40,459 bases of DNA from ARS98 sp030744725 (GCA_030744725.1 JASLPZ010000012.1:1-40459), one strand, 5' to 3'. Shown: positions 11,401 to 18,417, counted from the stretch's first letter. Program-made: numbers and translations. The notes: generated by a model from the letters alone, not told the origin.

Positions 11401-12417
11401 CGTGTGGAAGACACGCGCGTCACGGCCGTTGTTCACAATGTGGGACGGCTCGGTGCCACGTCGCAAGTGCAATTGGCGGACTTCAATGTTGCCTGGAATT
11501 ATGATCGCACCTGCTACGGTGTTGCGGCATTCGACGTGACGCCGTTGCAGATAGCTGAGTGTATTCTGGTCGTTCCGCCGGGATTGTCGATCGCGCATGT
11601 GAAAGTGGCGGGAGTTCCTGTCACCTTGCGATCTGAAAAAGAAAACCGTGTGGGGATTCCGCTAGGTCCCGAGCAACTTCCACAACGGATTGAGGTCGTG
11701 TTCTTTGGACAGCTTAGTTCAACTTCCGCGATTCCAGGCGAAATGATCGCAGCACCATCATTGGCCAATCTGCCGGTCGAGCAAACGTTGTGGACGATTC
11801 ATGGTCCCGTGGGAGCACATCTTGACAAGGCCTTGTTGAAACATTCTCTCACCGACGCGGTCCAACAGGCGCAGATTCGAGCCAGCTCGGCAACACATGT
11901 CTTAGAAATGGCGGAGATGCTCACACCCCCGGCCCCCGAAGTCGGCTTCGAATCGTGGAGACAGACCTGGCAGCGGCGACGGGATCTTGCCACGAGCATC
12001 GTGGACGGAACACGCGATCCTGCCGTCGACGCCGAAATCGAGATTTCTGACTTGGCGGCGCGGAACTTTCAAGAAGCTGGCAATGGCCGCGGACAACCCG
12101 TGCGGTTCGCCATGCATGGAGTCTCGTCATCCGTCAACATTCAGTTCTCGCACGACGAGGCGAGTGACCTGGGACAGCGCGCCGGTATTTCAGTGGCCAT
12201 TGCCGGTCTAGGACTCTTGTTTGGTTTCGTAAGGCGGAAGTTCCGACTTCGTGAATGGATCGAACAATCGTGGCACGCTTTAGGCGTCAGCTTTGGCATC
12301 GTGTGGTGGCTGTGGTTTACACCGAGTTTTGTCGGGCTGGTCGTGATGGGACTCTCCTTGGTGGCAGCGCTGTGGCCCGTTCGCAAGTCTCGCCGTGTGC
12401 CGCGGGCAGGTGCCTAG
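5419..12417 (+). CDS. Giant planctomycete membrane protein made of two fused units (2332 aa)
   Basis: No named family is recognised. Residues 1-27 are a signal peptide. An ectodomain runs to ~1160, then a membrane cluster at ~1168-1232. A hydrophobic stretch at ~1254-1269 ending in VFADDD looks like an internal remnant signal peptide. A second ectodomain runs to ~2250, followed by C-terminal membrane segments (~2255-2273 and ~2287-2320) and a basic tail. Segments just after each signal (40-75 and 1281-1312) resemble each other and residues 53-88 of the upstream protein: hydrophobic strand, P-x-[DE/KE], then a G-Y-[MV] or equivalent and an acidic helix. So the gene looks like a fusion of two copies of the upstream unit. 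The start is chosen at the ATGA overlap with that gene. It belongs to one operon with it. Function unknown. Confidence 0.85.
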   Translation: MMARRHQIWCHAAIGFWLLGGGSVAAQMGEDEPAGGSPSVYVVREYLPKEKVPSRLKGYMAIRRDEFEDKLEAMMRTATDDVAGEAQLVSGVFYAKYRDGQLVDGRAGLEVVNKHQADSVLSLAPCRLPIRQLRWSDLDAPNVTAGAGIGGNYVVFADRSSRLIFAWSLRGNGSSTVPDSPAPLKNVGTEFFISLPPSSINQLVLDLPKGLVPVVDVGDTRLLDNGFEDLAVVPETVDAGSDRWLVALGGTHEFKLQVLDRVAATASNASARLRQATTYRLSTSAIEVHAEISLAFLQVELHRLVLETAPDLRVASVRIGQHELLPDQITRGEKAEQVVLTFDTPLQGSGRTLIVDALSPLVMNKPMRLPTLRPLDLDWEQATAVLEVPDTLILKKFVCTGAVETSVESPSGMAGGEVHHLQLYNQDATCEVVVGRPSTQTVVTSGSAIAVSPTKMTANIVADVHSVEGDVYLLDARINAPWKVDSVESTPTDALEGTPARRTRGRRIRIQLRQPVSGDEKVRILINARRGMPTAGTDLTAEDFQIIDFGNVAAHRRLVSLRAEAPYHLMVAGKPQTNVDPVEFSETDRELLGPLTSGLVYVDEGQDDSFRVSLTQEKPRYTGRISVEAMADSDVLRQAIRIRCQPESSPVSSLLVRLSPLPDVPFTWSTDEPDGVLSARLIKTADSQETAAWEVHLRQPRTTPFHVTAVCSSPLIDTTPVYLATLVEAVDQTGTVAVGAVDGTTLSVDVSDLTAVPIVKPREDEYTYQRAAYRYDPTRDHAVTVSRQSGPREPVLAWAWACELVSRFETNGVTSHRVWFKIQNSGRPQTEITLPATATVHRVSVDETEVSYAKSSDGTPRITIQLPPKKRFPSVFVDYSTHGEPLRGFTSRKTGWPQIDMSCLDRTWDIWLPPGMYAREDARFVKNVVKFSPNWEDRLFGAANLRSKKRPFDLFSLSDWRTIGQTPSRDAAMAAANFVPALTKVVAANDATDTSNETLTWGQVVSRYERLRSTARSPDRLRSLRIDTNALRDENVTADTLVSTKSRQSVSKVLAEHNLAVVASPDSILLTSAIRLGDFDDGLSPTRDLNVFVTQRDGSSFAAGPEGAVSSHVWSNETAIGPEPWSHVGQEDAQEFGLGWRHYQLRPGQLGSDTASVVQFEVYRPAVLRVMGWGISFVMIAAVIWFSTRRVKSLILIVLATILTLLVPIQFVPLARGMMWGSLAGLFLTFLRDKAINTPPQAELPRVAVTLARMTVILLVALGAWQVFADDDAKNSAPNAIQIYRVLFPVDEKQEPVGEYVHVPDALFNSLHRPAAAKSASLTWLLRSAAYETSLALRSDAEGLVEAEVSADYELETFQMGTTVALPLERDGVRSLTSVKLDGQIIDPAWNAAGMALELPVTRPGRYRLELTIVPVLRNDTESESSGFDLRVPEFAGARLKVSPSMRIEGIELPSASGAIDQSESLGTIAADMGPTNLLAVRWPLSSKTSEEPIPLTAVERFWLRIQPSSVVLEGQFEFTVPRGGIEQVRLLVDPRLKLSQLIPSQPANHEPESGPIPSIVVRFDEPGENQVSVYATFLMTDTSGLGNVYLPRLSAVADDKGSATFGLSVAPELEVELVADPPLQAILPAEFLADWNEPTDAPQLAYRLDEPTRRWHMTSRPRAVPPVTQQLSSWSIGWTRAGLHYSADVELGGRNCFRQRLRVPQSIEIRNLEVFRGEELQAVRWTRANSVLTVFFERAIEDRYRLVIDGEAPTAFRARTTLPLVSMQGVEFQSNRMVVRQRPDVLIQNLKAKGLVDEADELTDDILADHENGRIVNSFLVPSVTEDETETSLSFLTRRNRPQISGRIVNRVSFGEDDVWFADTEITLDLKSGVVDELRMALPVGWSQPLTLTPEINHEIVGMDADRVLVLRPHNSTRDRFRLHIRCESQRATAALSEVPLVKILNESQVQQYLVLPSRRGEEVISWATNGLQPIPNLSNQNSPLQDVDSTSYRVEDTRVTAVVHNVGRLGATSQVQLADFNVAWNYDRTCYGVAAFDVTPLQIAECILVVPPGLSIAHVKVAGVPVTLRSEKENRVGIPLGPEQLPQRIEVVFFGQLSSTSAIPGEMIAAPSLANLPVEQTLWTIHGPVGAHLDKALLKHSLTDAVQQAQIRASSATHVLEMAEMLTPPAPEVGFESWRQTWQRRRDLATSIVDGTRDPAVDAEIEISDLAARNFQEAGNGRGQPVRFAMHGVSSSVNIQFSHDEASDLGQRAGISVAIAGLGLLFGFVRRKFRLREWIEQSWHALGVSFGIVWWLWFTPSFVGLVVMGLSLVAALWPVRKSRRVPRAGA

Positions 12418-12554
12418 ATGCTAGCGTGACGCGACATTTTCCCGCGGTGGGTTCGTCTGGACGCGCGCTACAGGTTCTGATATTTTGTGCGACCTCGGTC
12501 AGGGCTTCGTGATCGAGATCGAGATCCTTAGTAATCAAGCCACGCGGGACGAAC

Positions 12555-12562
12555 AAGGAGGT
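12555..12562 (+). promoter_or_regulatory. Near-perfect Shine-Dalgarno AAGGAGGT
   Basis: AAGGAGGT ends 8 nt before the ATG at 12571 and fixes the start of the acetyltransferase. It is one of the few consensus ribosome-binding sites in the window. Confidence 0.8.
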
Positions 12563-12570
12563 AGTCCGGC

Positions 12571-13092
12571 ATGACTGCCCAGAATAAGCAAGAGCTATAC
12601 GTTCATATTCGCTGGATGATTCGACGGGATATGCCGGATGTCTTGGACATCGAGAATCGCAGCTTCGAGTTTCCCTGGTCCGAGGAGGACTTCATCCGAT
12701 GTTTGCGGCAACGCAATTGCATCGGCATGGTGGCCGAATACGATGAGCAGGTCGTTGGGTTCATGATTTATGAACTACACAAGACGCGGCTGCACATCTT
12801 GAACTTCTCGGTTCATGAAGATTTCCGCCGCCGCAATGTCGGGCACGCGATGGTCAGCAAACTGATCAGCAAGCTGTCGCATCAGCGTCGCAATCGGATT
12901 CTCCTGGAGGTTCGCGAAACCAACTTGGGCGCGCAGCTGTTTTTTCGTCGAGCGGGATTTAGCGCGGTTTCCGTACTGCGAGATTTCTACGACGACACGA
13001 CAGAAGATGCGTATCTAATGCAGTATCGCTACGAGCCGAAGGAAGAAGAGATCGTGGCTCCAAGCAATCGGATTACGCGGCTGGCGGGCTGA
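12571..13092 (+). CDS. rimI: Ribosomal protein S18 N-acetyltransferase-like GNAT protein (RimI)
   Basis: A cytoplasmic GNAT acetyltransferase, 173 residues. The acetyl-CoA pyrophosphate-binding motif A is at 86-91 (RRRNVG), and the RimI-type C-terminal signature EVRxxNxxAxxFFxxxGF is at 113-130, followed by the usual FYDD..EDAYLM segment. Family members acetylate the N-terminus of bS18 or other proteins. The C-terminal ~20 residues extend beyond typical RimI. The start is secured by AAGGAGGT at 12555-12562. It follows the giant operon after 153 nt on the same strand and converges on the phosphodiesterase gene with a 9-nt gap. rpsR, the gene for the presumed substrate bS18, is not in this window. 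Confidence 0.85.
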   Translation: MTAQNKQELYVHIRWMIRRDMPDVLDIENRSFEFPWSEEDFIRCLRQRNCIGMVAEYDEQVVGFMIYELHKTRLHILNFSVHEDFRRRNVGHAMVSKLISKLSHQRRNRILLEVRETNLGAQLFFRRAGFSAVSVLRDFYDDTTEDAYLMQYRYEPKEEEIVAPSNRITRLAG

Positions 13093-13101
13093 TCGACAGT
13101 G

Positions 13102-13584
13102 TCAGAAATCAACTCGTGTGACACTTCGCGTAGGCAATGAGACGACGGTGACAGAGTGCGGTCGGGCTCGATAAATCGCTCCAGGATTCAACACGAGTGT
13201 GTTGTTCACCATGTGATGCTCGGCTCGATGCGTGTGGCCGTAACAGACTAGATCCCAATCGGTCGATGCGACGGTCGACTCAAACAGTGCGCCATCATCG
13301 CCATGCAGAAAAGCAATTTCAAGTTTGCTCAGCTCCAGTGTTCCAAACCGCCCGTGGCATGTTCCGCCCGCCTGCTCAATTGCCGCGCGCAGTTCGGACT
13401 CGTCGCGATCCACGTTTCCAAAAACAAAGTGCGATGACCATCGAGTAAACAGCTCTGGGATTTCGGTCGAACCGATATCGCCACAGTGGATGACAACGTC
13501 GACAGTAAAAGACTGCAGCATCCGCACCGCCTGCAATGTGTTCTCAAGATGTCCGTGGGTGTCGCTGACGATGCCAAGGTTCAT
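13102..13584 (-). CDS. YfcE/MJ0936-family metallophosphoesterase
   Basis: A small (160 aa) calcineurin-like phosphodiesterase of the YfcE/MJ0936 family, cytoplasmic, binding two divalent metals. The full ligand set is visible: D8-x-H10 (SDTHGH), D36 (HCGDIGS), N57 (FGNVD), H94 (LHGDD) and G-H117-T-H119. Length matches the family. Natural substrates are generally unknown; family members cleave phosphodiesters in vitro. The ATG at 13584 puts the first metal motif at residue 8, as usual. It is convergent with rimI and divergent from the acyltransferase gene. Confidence 0.88.
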   Translation of the reverse strand: MNLGIVSDTHGHLENTLQAVRMLQSFTVDVVIHCGDIGSTEIPELFTRWSSHFVFGNVDRDESELRAAIEQAGGTCHGRFGTLELSKLEIAFLHGDDGALFESTVASTDWDLVCYGHTHRAEHHMVNNTLVLNPGAIYRARPHSVTVVSLPTRSVTRVDF

Positions 13585-13696
13585 AATTCAACTATGATGG
13601 TTGTAGGCGACCAAGACAGCGATTGGACGCAAGGAGCCTGGTCCGCAGTCAGCATTGGTCCGCACGTCGTTCGAAGGAAAACTGGAAACGCGGGTG

Positions 13697-14485
13697 ATGC
13701 AGCAAGAAATACTGGCATGGCTGTTCTTTGGCATTGTCACCTGCGTGCCCGTAGCTTGGATGATCGTGATCTACCGGCGTCAGCACTTTTCGGTAACCCA
13801 ATTCGGCTTGTGGGCACTGGCCAATATCGTCGTGCGCGTTCTTTGGCGTACCAAGCTGTCATATTTTCCAGATTCGGCCAGGGAATCCGCCGTAATTATC
13901 TGCAATCATCGTAGCAGTGTCGACCCATTCTTTCTGCAGGTTTTCGTCGGTCGACCAATGCATTGGATGGTGGCGCGAGAATTCTATGAGCACCCCGCTT
14001 TTCGTTGGTTCTTAAGACAAACTGAAGCCATTCCGGTCAACCGTGGCGGCGTCGACACAGCCTCGACGAAATCCGCGATTCGTCTCGCTGCGGCGGGCGG
14101 CGTAGTAGGATTGTTCCCCGAAGGTCGGATCAACCTGACAGATGAATTCATGCTGCCAGTCCGCCCCGGCGCCTTGACGGTCGCCTTGAAAGCGCGTGTC
14201 CCGATTGTGCCGTGTTATATCGAAGGCGCGCCCTACGCTGGTACGGCGTGGAGCCCGTTCTTCCTCACCGCTCGCACACGTGTCACGTTTGGTGAGCCCG
14301 TGGATCTCTCGCCGTATTTCGAACAGGATCATGACAAGGTCTGGTCGGGCGCAAAAATGCTGGAGATCGTTGGCAAGATTGCCGAACTTGCCGATAAGCC
14401 TCCCGACCAACTCCGCCTGGCTGGAAAGAAATGGAAACCGACCGAACAAGATCTGCAAACGCTTGCCGAGGCACGACGCAACTGA
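13697..14485 (+). CDS. plsC: 1-acylglycerol-3-phosphate acyltransferase-like protein (PlsC family)
   Basis: A membrane-associated acyltransferase of phospholipid synthesis, 262 residues from the ATG at 13697. An N-terminal membrane segment lies at ~5-26. The catalytic HX4D motif is H71-RSSV-D76, and the substrate-binding FPEG motif (FPEGRIN) is at ~140-146. A later V-P-[IV]-x-P motif (RVPIVPCYIEG) fits block IV. The frame stays open up to a TTG at 13655, with AAGGAG at 13631-13636 too far from it (18 nt); a GTG lies one codon before the chosen ATG. The start is therefore uncertain. The family transfers acyl groups to lysophosphatidate, but other lysophospholipid acceptors are possible. Confidence 0.85.
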   Translation: MQQEILAWLFFGIVTCVPVAWMIVIYRRQHFSVTQFGLWALANIVVRVLWRTKLSYFPDSARESAVIICNHRSSVDPFFLQVFVGRPMHWMVAREFYEHPAFRWFLRQTEAIPVNRGGVDTASTKSAIRLAAAGGVVGLFPEGRINLTDEFMLPVRPGALTVALKARVPIVPCYIEGAPYAGTAWSPFFLTARTRVTFGEPVDLSPYFEQDHDKVWSGAKMLEIVGKIAELADKPPDQLRLAGKKWKPTEQDLQTLAEARRN

Positions 14486-14588
14486 GGCAACTTTCTCTCA
14501 GGATTGAGCAGACAATAATGTCGATTTGTCATCTCTCTTACTCTAAAGATTAAGAGGAAGAGGAAGCACCTCGTGTCTCCTCTCTGGA

Positions 14589-15767
14589 TTACAGCTTCCA
14601 TTTGGTGCTCCGGGCTTGCACGGCGTCACGTAAGCGAGGTTCGACATCGGTTAGCCGGTCGCTTGATACAAACACGGTGGCGACTGGGTGACCTGCCGCA
14701 ATCGTCTGTGCGGCTGTCGGAATGTCGGCGACAACAGGCCAAGTTTGCTCGGCATTCGCTTGTCGAGCTGCCCTGACAAATGCATCGTCGATTCGTACAT
14801 CACGACCGGCATAGATAATGGCCTTACCACGGAAACGTCCATGCGCCGCCGGCGAACAGTCCTCTAGCTGGCCATCACGGCAGGCGGCGACATGATCGGT
14901 CACGGCGTGAAACTCAAGTCCAAACTCGAGCACTTCGATAGAGCTGGTATAGCGAGGGTTAACTTCGATCGCCCAGATGCCGCGATCATTGACTATCGCA
15001 TCCACGCCAAACAAGCCACGCAAGTCAAACCCACTGGCCAAGCCATCGCCGATTGCCCACCATTGTGAAAGGTGTGTTGCGCTCGGTTGTAGCGGCCCAA
15101 TCGACCCGCCGTAGCGAAATCCAGTCGCCCCAGTCCAACTGGCACCGATCAGTTGTCGGGTCACCCCAAGCAAGACCGCCTCGCCACGTGCCGCGACGAA
15201 CACGGCACTCTGCGATTCTCCGTCGACAACACGCTGCAAGTAGTGCGACAATACGTCATCGCGTTGGGCGTCGGTTGAATCCGTGTCCTGGGAGACATCG
15301 CGACAGGCAGACAAGAGCTGCATGTTGCCGCCGCCCGCCGAGTGAAATGGTTTCCTGATCCAACGACTGCGCGATCTGCGACCGATCGTTTCACGCTGAT
15401 CTGCGCGAAGGACCTCAGCGCAGGGAAGACCACAATGGTGGAGACGTTGCGAGAGTTGCCAGGGATCACGGACTCGCTGAATCGGGCCAGCTGGAGTCCC
15501 CCAAAGAACACGCTCGGCGGAGATCTCGTCAATGATCCGTGGGTGGTTCTCCAAGCCGCCAGTGAACATCCAGGCACTTGGTGGATAGTCCCGTGCAAGG
15601 CTCGGAAGATCCGATGGATAGTCACTGACCCGTCTGGCTTTGTCCGTCATCTGACACAGGTCATCGTCGCAAAACAGATCGGCGGTGAGCGGGCTCAGAC
15701 CAGCTCGAATCGCAGAGCTTGCTGCGGCACGGGTTGATGCGCCGAGAATCAGAAGAGGGTCAGACAT
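14589..15767 (-). CDS. ATP-grasp ligase-like protein next to the C1-transfer genes
   Basis: A 392-residue ATP-grasp protein, cytoplasmic. An N-terminal alpha/beta pre-ATP-grasp domain opens with LLILGASTRAAA. The ATP-grasp core includes KPFHSAGGG at 139-147 (nucleotide-binding loop) and EVNPRY at 268-273 (metal-binding Glu/Asn). It should couple ATP hydrolysis to an amide or peptide-type bond. ATP-grasp genes accompany H4MPT/methylofuran C1 clusters in methylotrophs (the orf17 type), and archaeal MfnD, a tyramine-glutamate ligase, is an ATP-grasp enzyme; a cofactor-biosynthesis role is therefore plausible but inferred from context. The start at 15767 is chosen because it begins just before the first strand; the frame stays open to 15866. 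It is divergent from fae with a 157-nt gap. Confidence 0.8.
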   Translation of the reverse strand: MSDPLLILGASTRAAASSAIRAGLSPLTADLFCDDDLCQMTDKARRVSDYPSDLPSLARDYPPSAWMFTGGLENHPRIIDEISAERVLWGTPAGPIQRVRDPWQLSQRLHHCGLPCAEVLRADQRETIGRRSRSRWIRKPFHSAGGGNMQLLSACRDVSQDTDSTDAQRDDVLSHYLQRVVDGESQSAVFVAARGEAVLLGVTRQLIGASWTGATGFRYGGSIGPLQPSATHLSQWWAIGDGLASGFDLRGLFGVDAIVNDRGIWAIEVNPRYTSSIEVLEFGLEFHAVTDHVAACRDGQLEDCSPAAHGRFRGKAIIYAGRDVRIDDAFVRAARQANAEQTWPVVADIPTAAQTIAAGHPVATVFVSSDRLTDVEPRLRDAVQARSTKWKL

Positions 15768-15924
15768 CAGTCGATCGGCAAAAGGAAGCGGCTGGCGGGT
15801 CTGTACCCGATACCGCGGCGGGTGGTTGCAAACATCGCAAGGTTTGGTAGATTCTCGGGTTAGCATTCGTCACTGTAAACCAGACAATCCACGACACCTA
15901 CCACATTATGCGGAGAACAAGTTC

Positions 15925-16419
15925 ATGTCGATGTATATCGGTGAAGCACTCGCTGGCGATGGCAATGAGATCGCACATATCGACCTCTTAGTCGGCAACA
16001 AGGAGGGCCCCGTTGGCGTCGCATTTGCCAATGCGTTGGCGCGACAAAGCGAAGGGCATTCCAACTTGTTGGCAGTGATCACGCCAAACCTCGCCGTGAA
16101 ACCAGCGACTGTGATGGTAACCAAGGTCACGATCAAGGGTGCCAAGCAGGCAGTGCAAATGTTCGGCCCAGCCCAAGCCGCCGTGGCGAAAGCTGTTGCC
16201 GATGCGGTCGCCGATGGCGTGATTCCCAAGGACCAATGCGAAGACCTGGTCATTGTCTGCGGCGTTTTCATTCACTGGGAAGCTGAAGACAACAAGAAGA
16301 TCTATGACTACAATTATGAAGCGACCAAGGGCGCGATTGTGAGTGCCATGACAGGCAAGCCGACTGCGGATGAAATGGTTGCCGGCAAGGATCAGGATCA
16401 CCCGTTCAAGGGCTTCTGA
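15925..16419 (+). CDS. fae: Formaldehyde-activating enzyme (Fae)
   Basis: Condenses formaldehyde with tetrahydromethanopterin to methylene-H4MPT, the entry step of the H4MPT-linked C1 pathway; cytoplasmic. It is 164 residues, the family length. The N-terminal block GDGNEIAHIDLLVG carries the general-acid His (H18 here). LLAVITPNL, QAVQMFGPAQ and GVFIHWEA match the conserved core closely. The start is ATG 15925 with GGAG at 15912-15915, 9 nt upstream; ATG 15931 is an alternative. It is followed after 87 nt by the methylene-H4MPT dehydrogenase gene on the same strand, with a hairpin between them. H4MPT C1 enzymes are known from planctomycetes, where they are used for formaldehyde oxidation or detoxification. 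Confidence 0.95.
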   Translation: MSMYIGEALAGDGNEIAHIDLLVGNKEGPVGVAFANALARQSEGHSNLLAVITPNLAVKPATVMVTKVTIKGAKQAVQMFGPAQAAVAKAVADAVADGVIPKDQCEDLVIVCGVFIHWEAEDNKKIYDYNYEATKGAIVSAMTGKPTADEMVAGKDQDHPFKGF

Positions 16420-16443
16420 ACCAAACGCCACCAGAGGATTGTT

Positions 16444-16489
16444 ACGAATTTCGGTCGCCCATCGTTGGTGTAACGATGGGCGAATTCGT
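16444..16489 (+). terminator. Intercistronic hairpin between fae and mtdB-like gene
   Basis: A perfect 12-bp stem (16455-16466 with 16472-16483, loop GGTGT) is extended by a further 6-bp helix (16444-16449 with 16484-16489) across a one-sided 5-nt bulge. It is followed by TTTCTG rather than a long T tract, so it may be a leaky terminator or an mRNA-stabilising element that gives more fae than dehydrogenase. Confidence 0.6.
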
Positions 16490-16506
16490 TTCTGGGCAGG
16501 TGAAAG

Positions 16507-17379
16507 ATGAGTAAACCGAAGATCCTGGTGCAGATCGACTCCGACGATCATGCCAGTTTGTTCGACGCCGTCGTTGGCGTGGATTGCCAAATCGATCATT
16601 TGCTGCAGTATTCATCCGTGCAACTCTCTCAAGTGCGCGACTTGGTTCACGGCGCAATGTTCACGCGTGGACCCGACGACCTACGCAACACTGCGATCTT
16701 TGTAGGTGGCTCGGACGTTTCCGCGGGCGAGGCGTTACTCGAAGCGGTTACGGCTTGTTTCTTCGGCCCCATGCGCGTCTCGGTAATGCTCGATGCCAGC
16801 GGCGCTAATACCACTGCGGCGGCGGCTGTCTTGGCGGCTGCCCGGCACACCGATTTACGCGGGACTGAAGCTTTGGTCTTGGCTGCGACGGGTCCCGTAG
16901 GCCAGCGGGCTACGCGCCTCTTGGCGCGGAGCGGCGCGCATGTGCGGGTGGCGTCGCGCAGCGAAAGGAAAGCGGAAGCGGTTTGTCGTCGCGTGCACGA
17001 ACAGGTTGAGAACGCCAACTTGACGGCGTGTTCAGTGGAGACACCGGAGCAAGCGACGGCGGCACTGCGCGGTGTGCGCGTGCTCATTGCTGCCGGTGCC
17101 GCAGGCATTCAGTTGCTGTCGGAAGAGTTGTTGCAGGGCGCAGCCGATTTGCGAATCGCAATTGATCTGAATGCCGTTCCCCCACTAGGGATTGCAGGTT
17201 CGAAAGTCTCGGACGTGGCCGTTGAGCGTAATGGCGTGTTGTATTACGGTGCCATTGGGGTCGGAGGCACGAAAATGAGAATCCACAAGGCCGCCGTCCG
17301 TCAGTTGTTTGCCTCGAACGGTCAGGTTCTTGATGCCGAAGAGATTTTTTCCGTTGGTGCTGAGTTGGAGAACGCTTGA
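16507..17379 (+). CDS. mtdB: Methylene-tetrahydromethanopterin dehydrogenase (MtdB/MtdC type)
   Basis: Oxidises methylene-H4MPT to methenyl-H4MPT with NAD(P)+, the step after Fae. It has 290 residues. It matches the MtdB pattern throughout: N-terminal FDAVVGVDCQIDH, IFVGGSDVSAGE, FFGPMRVSVMLDASGANTT at ~85-103, the Rossmann nucleotide loop ATGPVGQRA at 127-135, and the C-terminal YYGAIGVGGTKMRIHKA. Planctomycetes are known to carry a distinct MtdC class, so this could be MtdC; a tree is needed to decide. R151 and S152 after the second strand (ASRSERK) favour NADP+, by inference. The Shine-Dalgarno is weak (AGG, 6 nt upstream). The 87-nt gap to fae holds a strong hairpin. Confidence 0.92.
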   Translation: MSKPKILVQIDSDDHASLFDAVVGVDCQIDHLLQYSSVQLSQVRDLVHGAMFTRGPDDLRNTAIFVGGSDVSAGEALLEAVTACFFGPMRVSVMLDASGANTTAAAAVLAAARHTDLRGTEALVLAATGPVGQRATRLLARSGAHVRVASRSERKAEAVCRRVHEQVENANLTACSVETPEQATAALRGVRVLIAAGAAGIQLLSEELLQGAADLRIAIDLNAVPPLGIAGSKVSDVAVERNGVLYYGAIGVGGTKMRIHKAAVRQLFASNGQVLDAEEIFSVGAELENA

Positions 17380-17430
17380 TCTGGGTCACAGCTTGAAACG
17401 CTACGTGGCCGGCGTATCCCGGTTCGCGTC

Positions 17431-18417
17431 TTAAAGAGGTCCGGCGACAAGTAGCGCCCAAAGTGTGGCGACGAGCAGCAGCAAGCAGATGCTCACGAGG
17501 ATCAGATTCTTGACTAAACGGCGATGGGCTCTTGCTTCTACGAGGGCGCGATATTCCTCGTCCGGGTCAGCCGTTGCTGTGGATGCGGAGAGACTGTCCG
17601 TTGGAACGTCGTCCGGCGAGTGAGTCGAATGTGTGTCGTGTGCCGGGACTTCAGCGCCAGTCGGCATCACCGGGTTTGAAGGTGGCGATGTTGCAAGTCC
17701 GAGCGAGTTGGGGGCGTAGGTTGTGGGAACCGTTGTTGTGGGAAGCGGCGCTGTTGGAGCAGGCGTTACTGGGGTAATTGTTATTGGGGCGAGTGATTGT
17801 GGAGGCGGTGGACTTTCGCTCAGCATGTTCGGTTGTGGCGGACCGTTGGTGACTGGTGGTGTGGGAACGGGAGCCGTCGAGATTGGTGCCGGAGGAGTTG
17901 GTGCCGGGGGGACTGGTGCGGGGGGACTCGGCTGAGCTGGAACCTCAGGCACGGCAGCGTTCAACGGCGGTGTTGATACGGGTGGGCTTGCCACGGGAGG
18001 TGCTACTGCGTCTGGGGTTGGCTGCGCATCAACTGCCGGGCTCGGCGCTACGCCGGGCGGGTTAAGGGCCGATGCAGGGAACGGTGGTTGAGCCTTTTTG
18101 TTTCCAGTCGATTGGTGTTTCTTACGTTTCTTCTTGGTGCGGATCGATGGGATCTCGTGCTGAGTCTCCGGCCGTTCCTCGTTGGGCATATAGCCAGGAG
18201 GAAAGAAGGGGGATGATTTGGACGTCGTTGAATTCACATTCGGTAGCCCTTGAGCTGACACGTTGGTTTCCGGTGGAAAGCCGACCGGATTGGACTCTGC
18301 CGCGGGAATTCCCACATGTCCACCACAATGAGGGCAGGCGACCTGTTGGTCATCGGATTGGAGCTCGACCTGGAACAATCCGCGGCAATGAGGGCAGCTA
18401 AACTGCATCGCGGTCAT
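17431..18417 (-). CDS. Zinc-ribbon, proline-rich, C-terminally membrane-anchored protein
   Basis: Three parts are visible in 328 residues. An N-terminal zinc ribbon has two CPHC knuckles (C8/C11 and C28/C31), of the MJ0042/'finger' type common in planctomycetes. A long low-complexity linker (~100-270) is rich in Pro, Ala, Thr and Ser, with a basic KKKRKK patch near 95-100. A short charged helix is followed by one membrane segment (~302-324) at the extreme C-terminus. This predicts a cytoplasmic zinc ribbon tethered to the membrane. The Met at 18408 (MQFSCPHC) is an alternative start. It is convergent with the C1 genes. No enzymatic domain is visible and the function is unknown. Confidence 0.78.
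   Translation of the reverse strand: MTAMQFSCPHCRGLFQVELQSDDQQVACPHCGGHVGIPAAESNPVGFPPETNVSAQGLPNVNSTTSKSSPFFPPGYMPNEERPETQHEIPSIRTKKKRKKHQSTGNKKAQPPFPASALNPPGVAPSPAVDAQPTPDAVAPPVASPPVSTPPLNAAVPEVPAQPSPPAPVPPAPTPPAPISTAPVPTPPVTNGPPQPNMLSESPPPPQSLAPITITPVTPAPTAPLPTTTVPTTYAPNSLGLATSPPSNPVMPTGAEVPAHDTHSTHSPDDVPTDSLSASTATADPDEEYRALVEARAHRRLVKNLILVSICLLLLVATLWALLVAGPL

Noticed and set aside
15685..15924. N-terminal extension of fae (80 more residues)
   Set aside because: The Fae family begins at the MYIGEALAGDGNE block, and a good ribosome-binding site precedes 15925; the extension overlaps the divergent ATP-grasp start.
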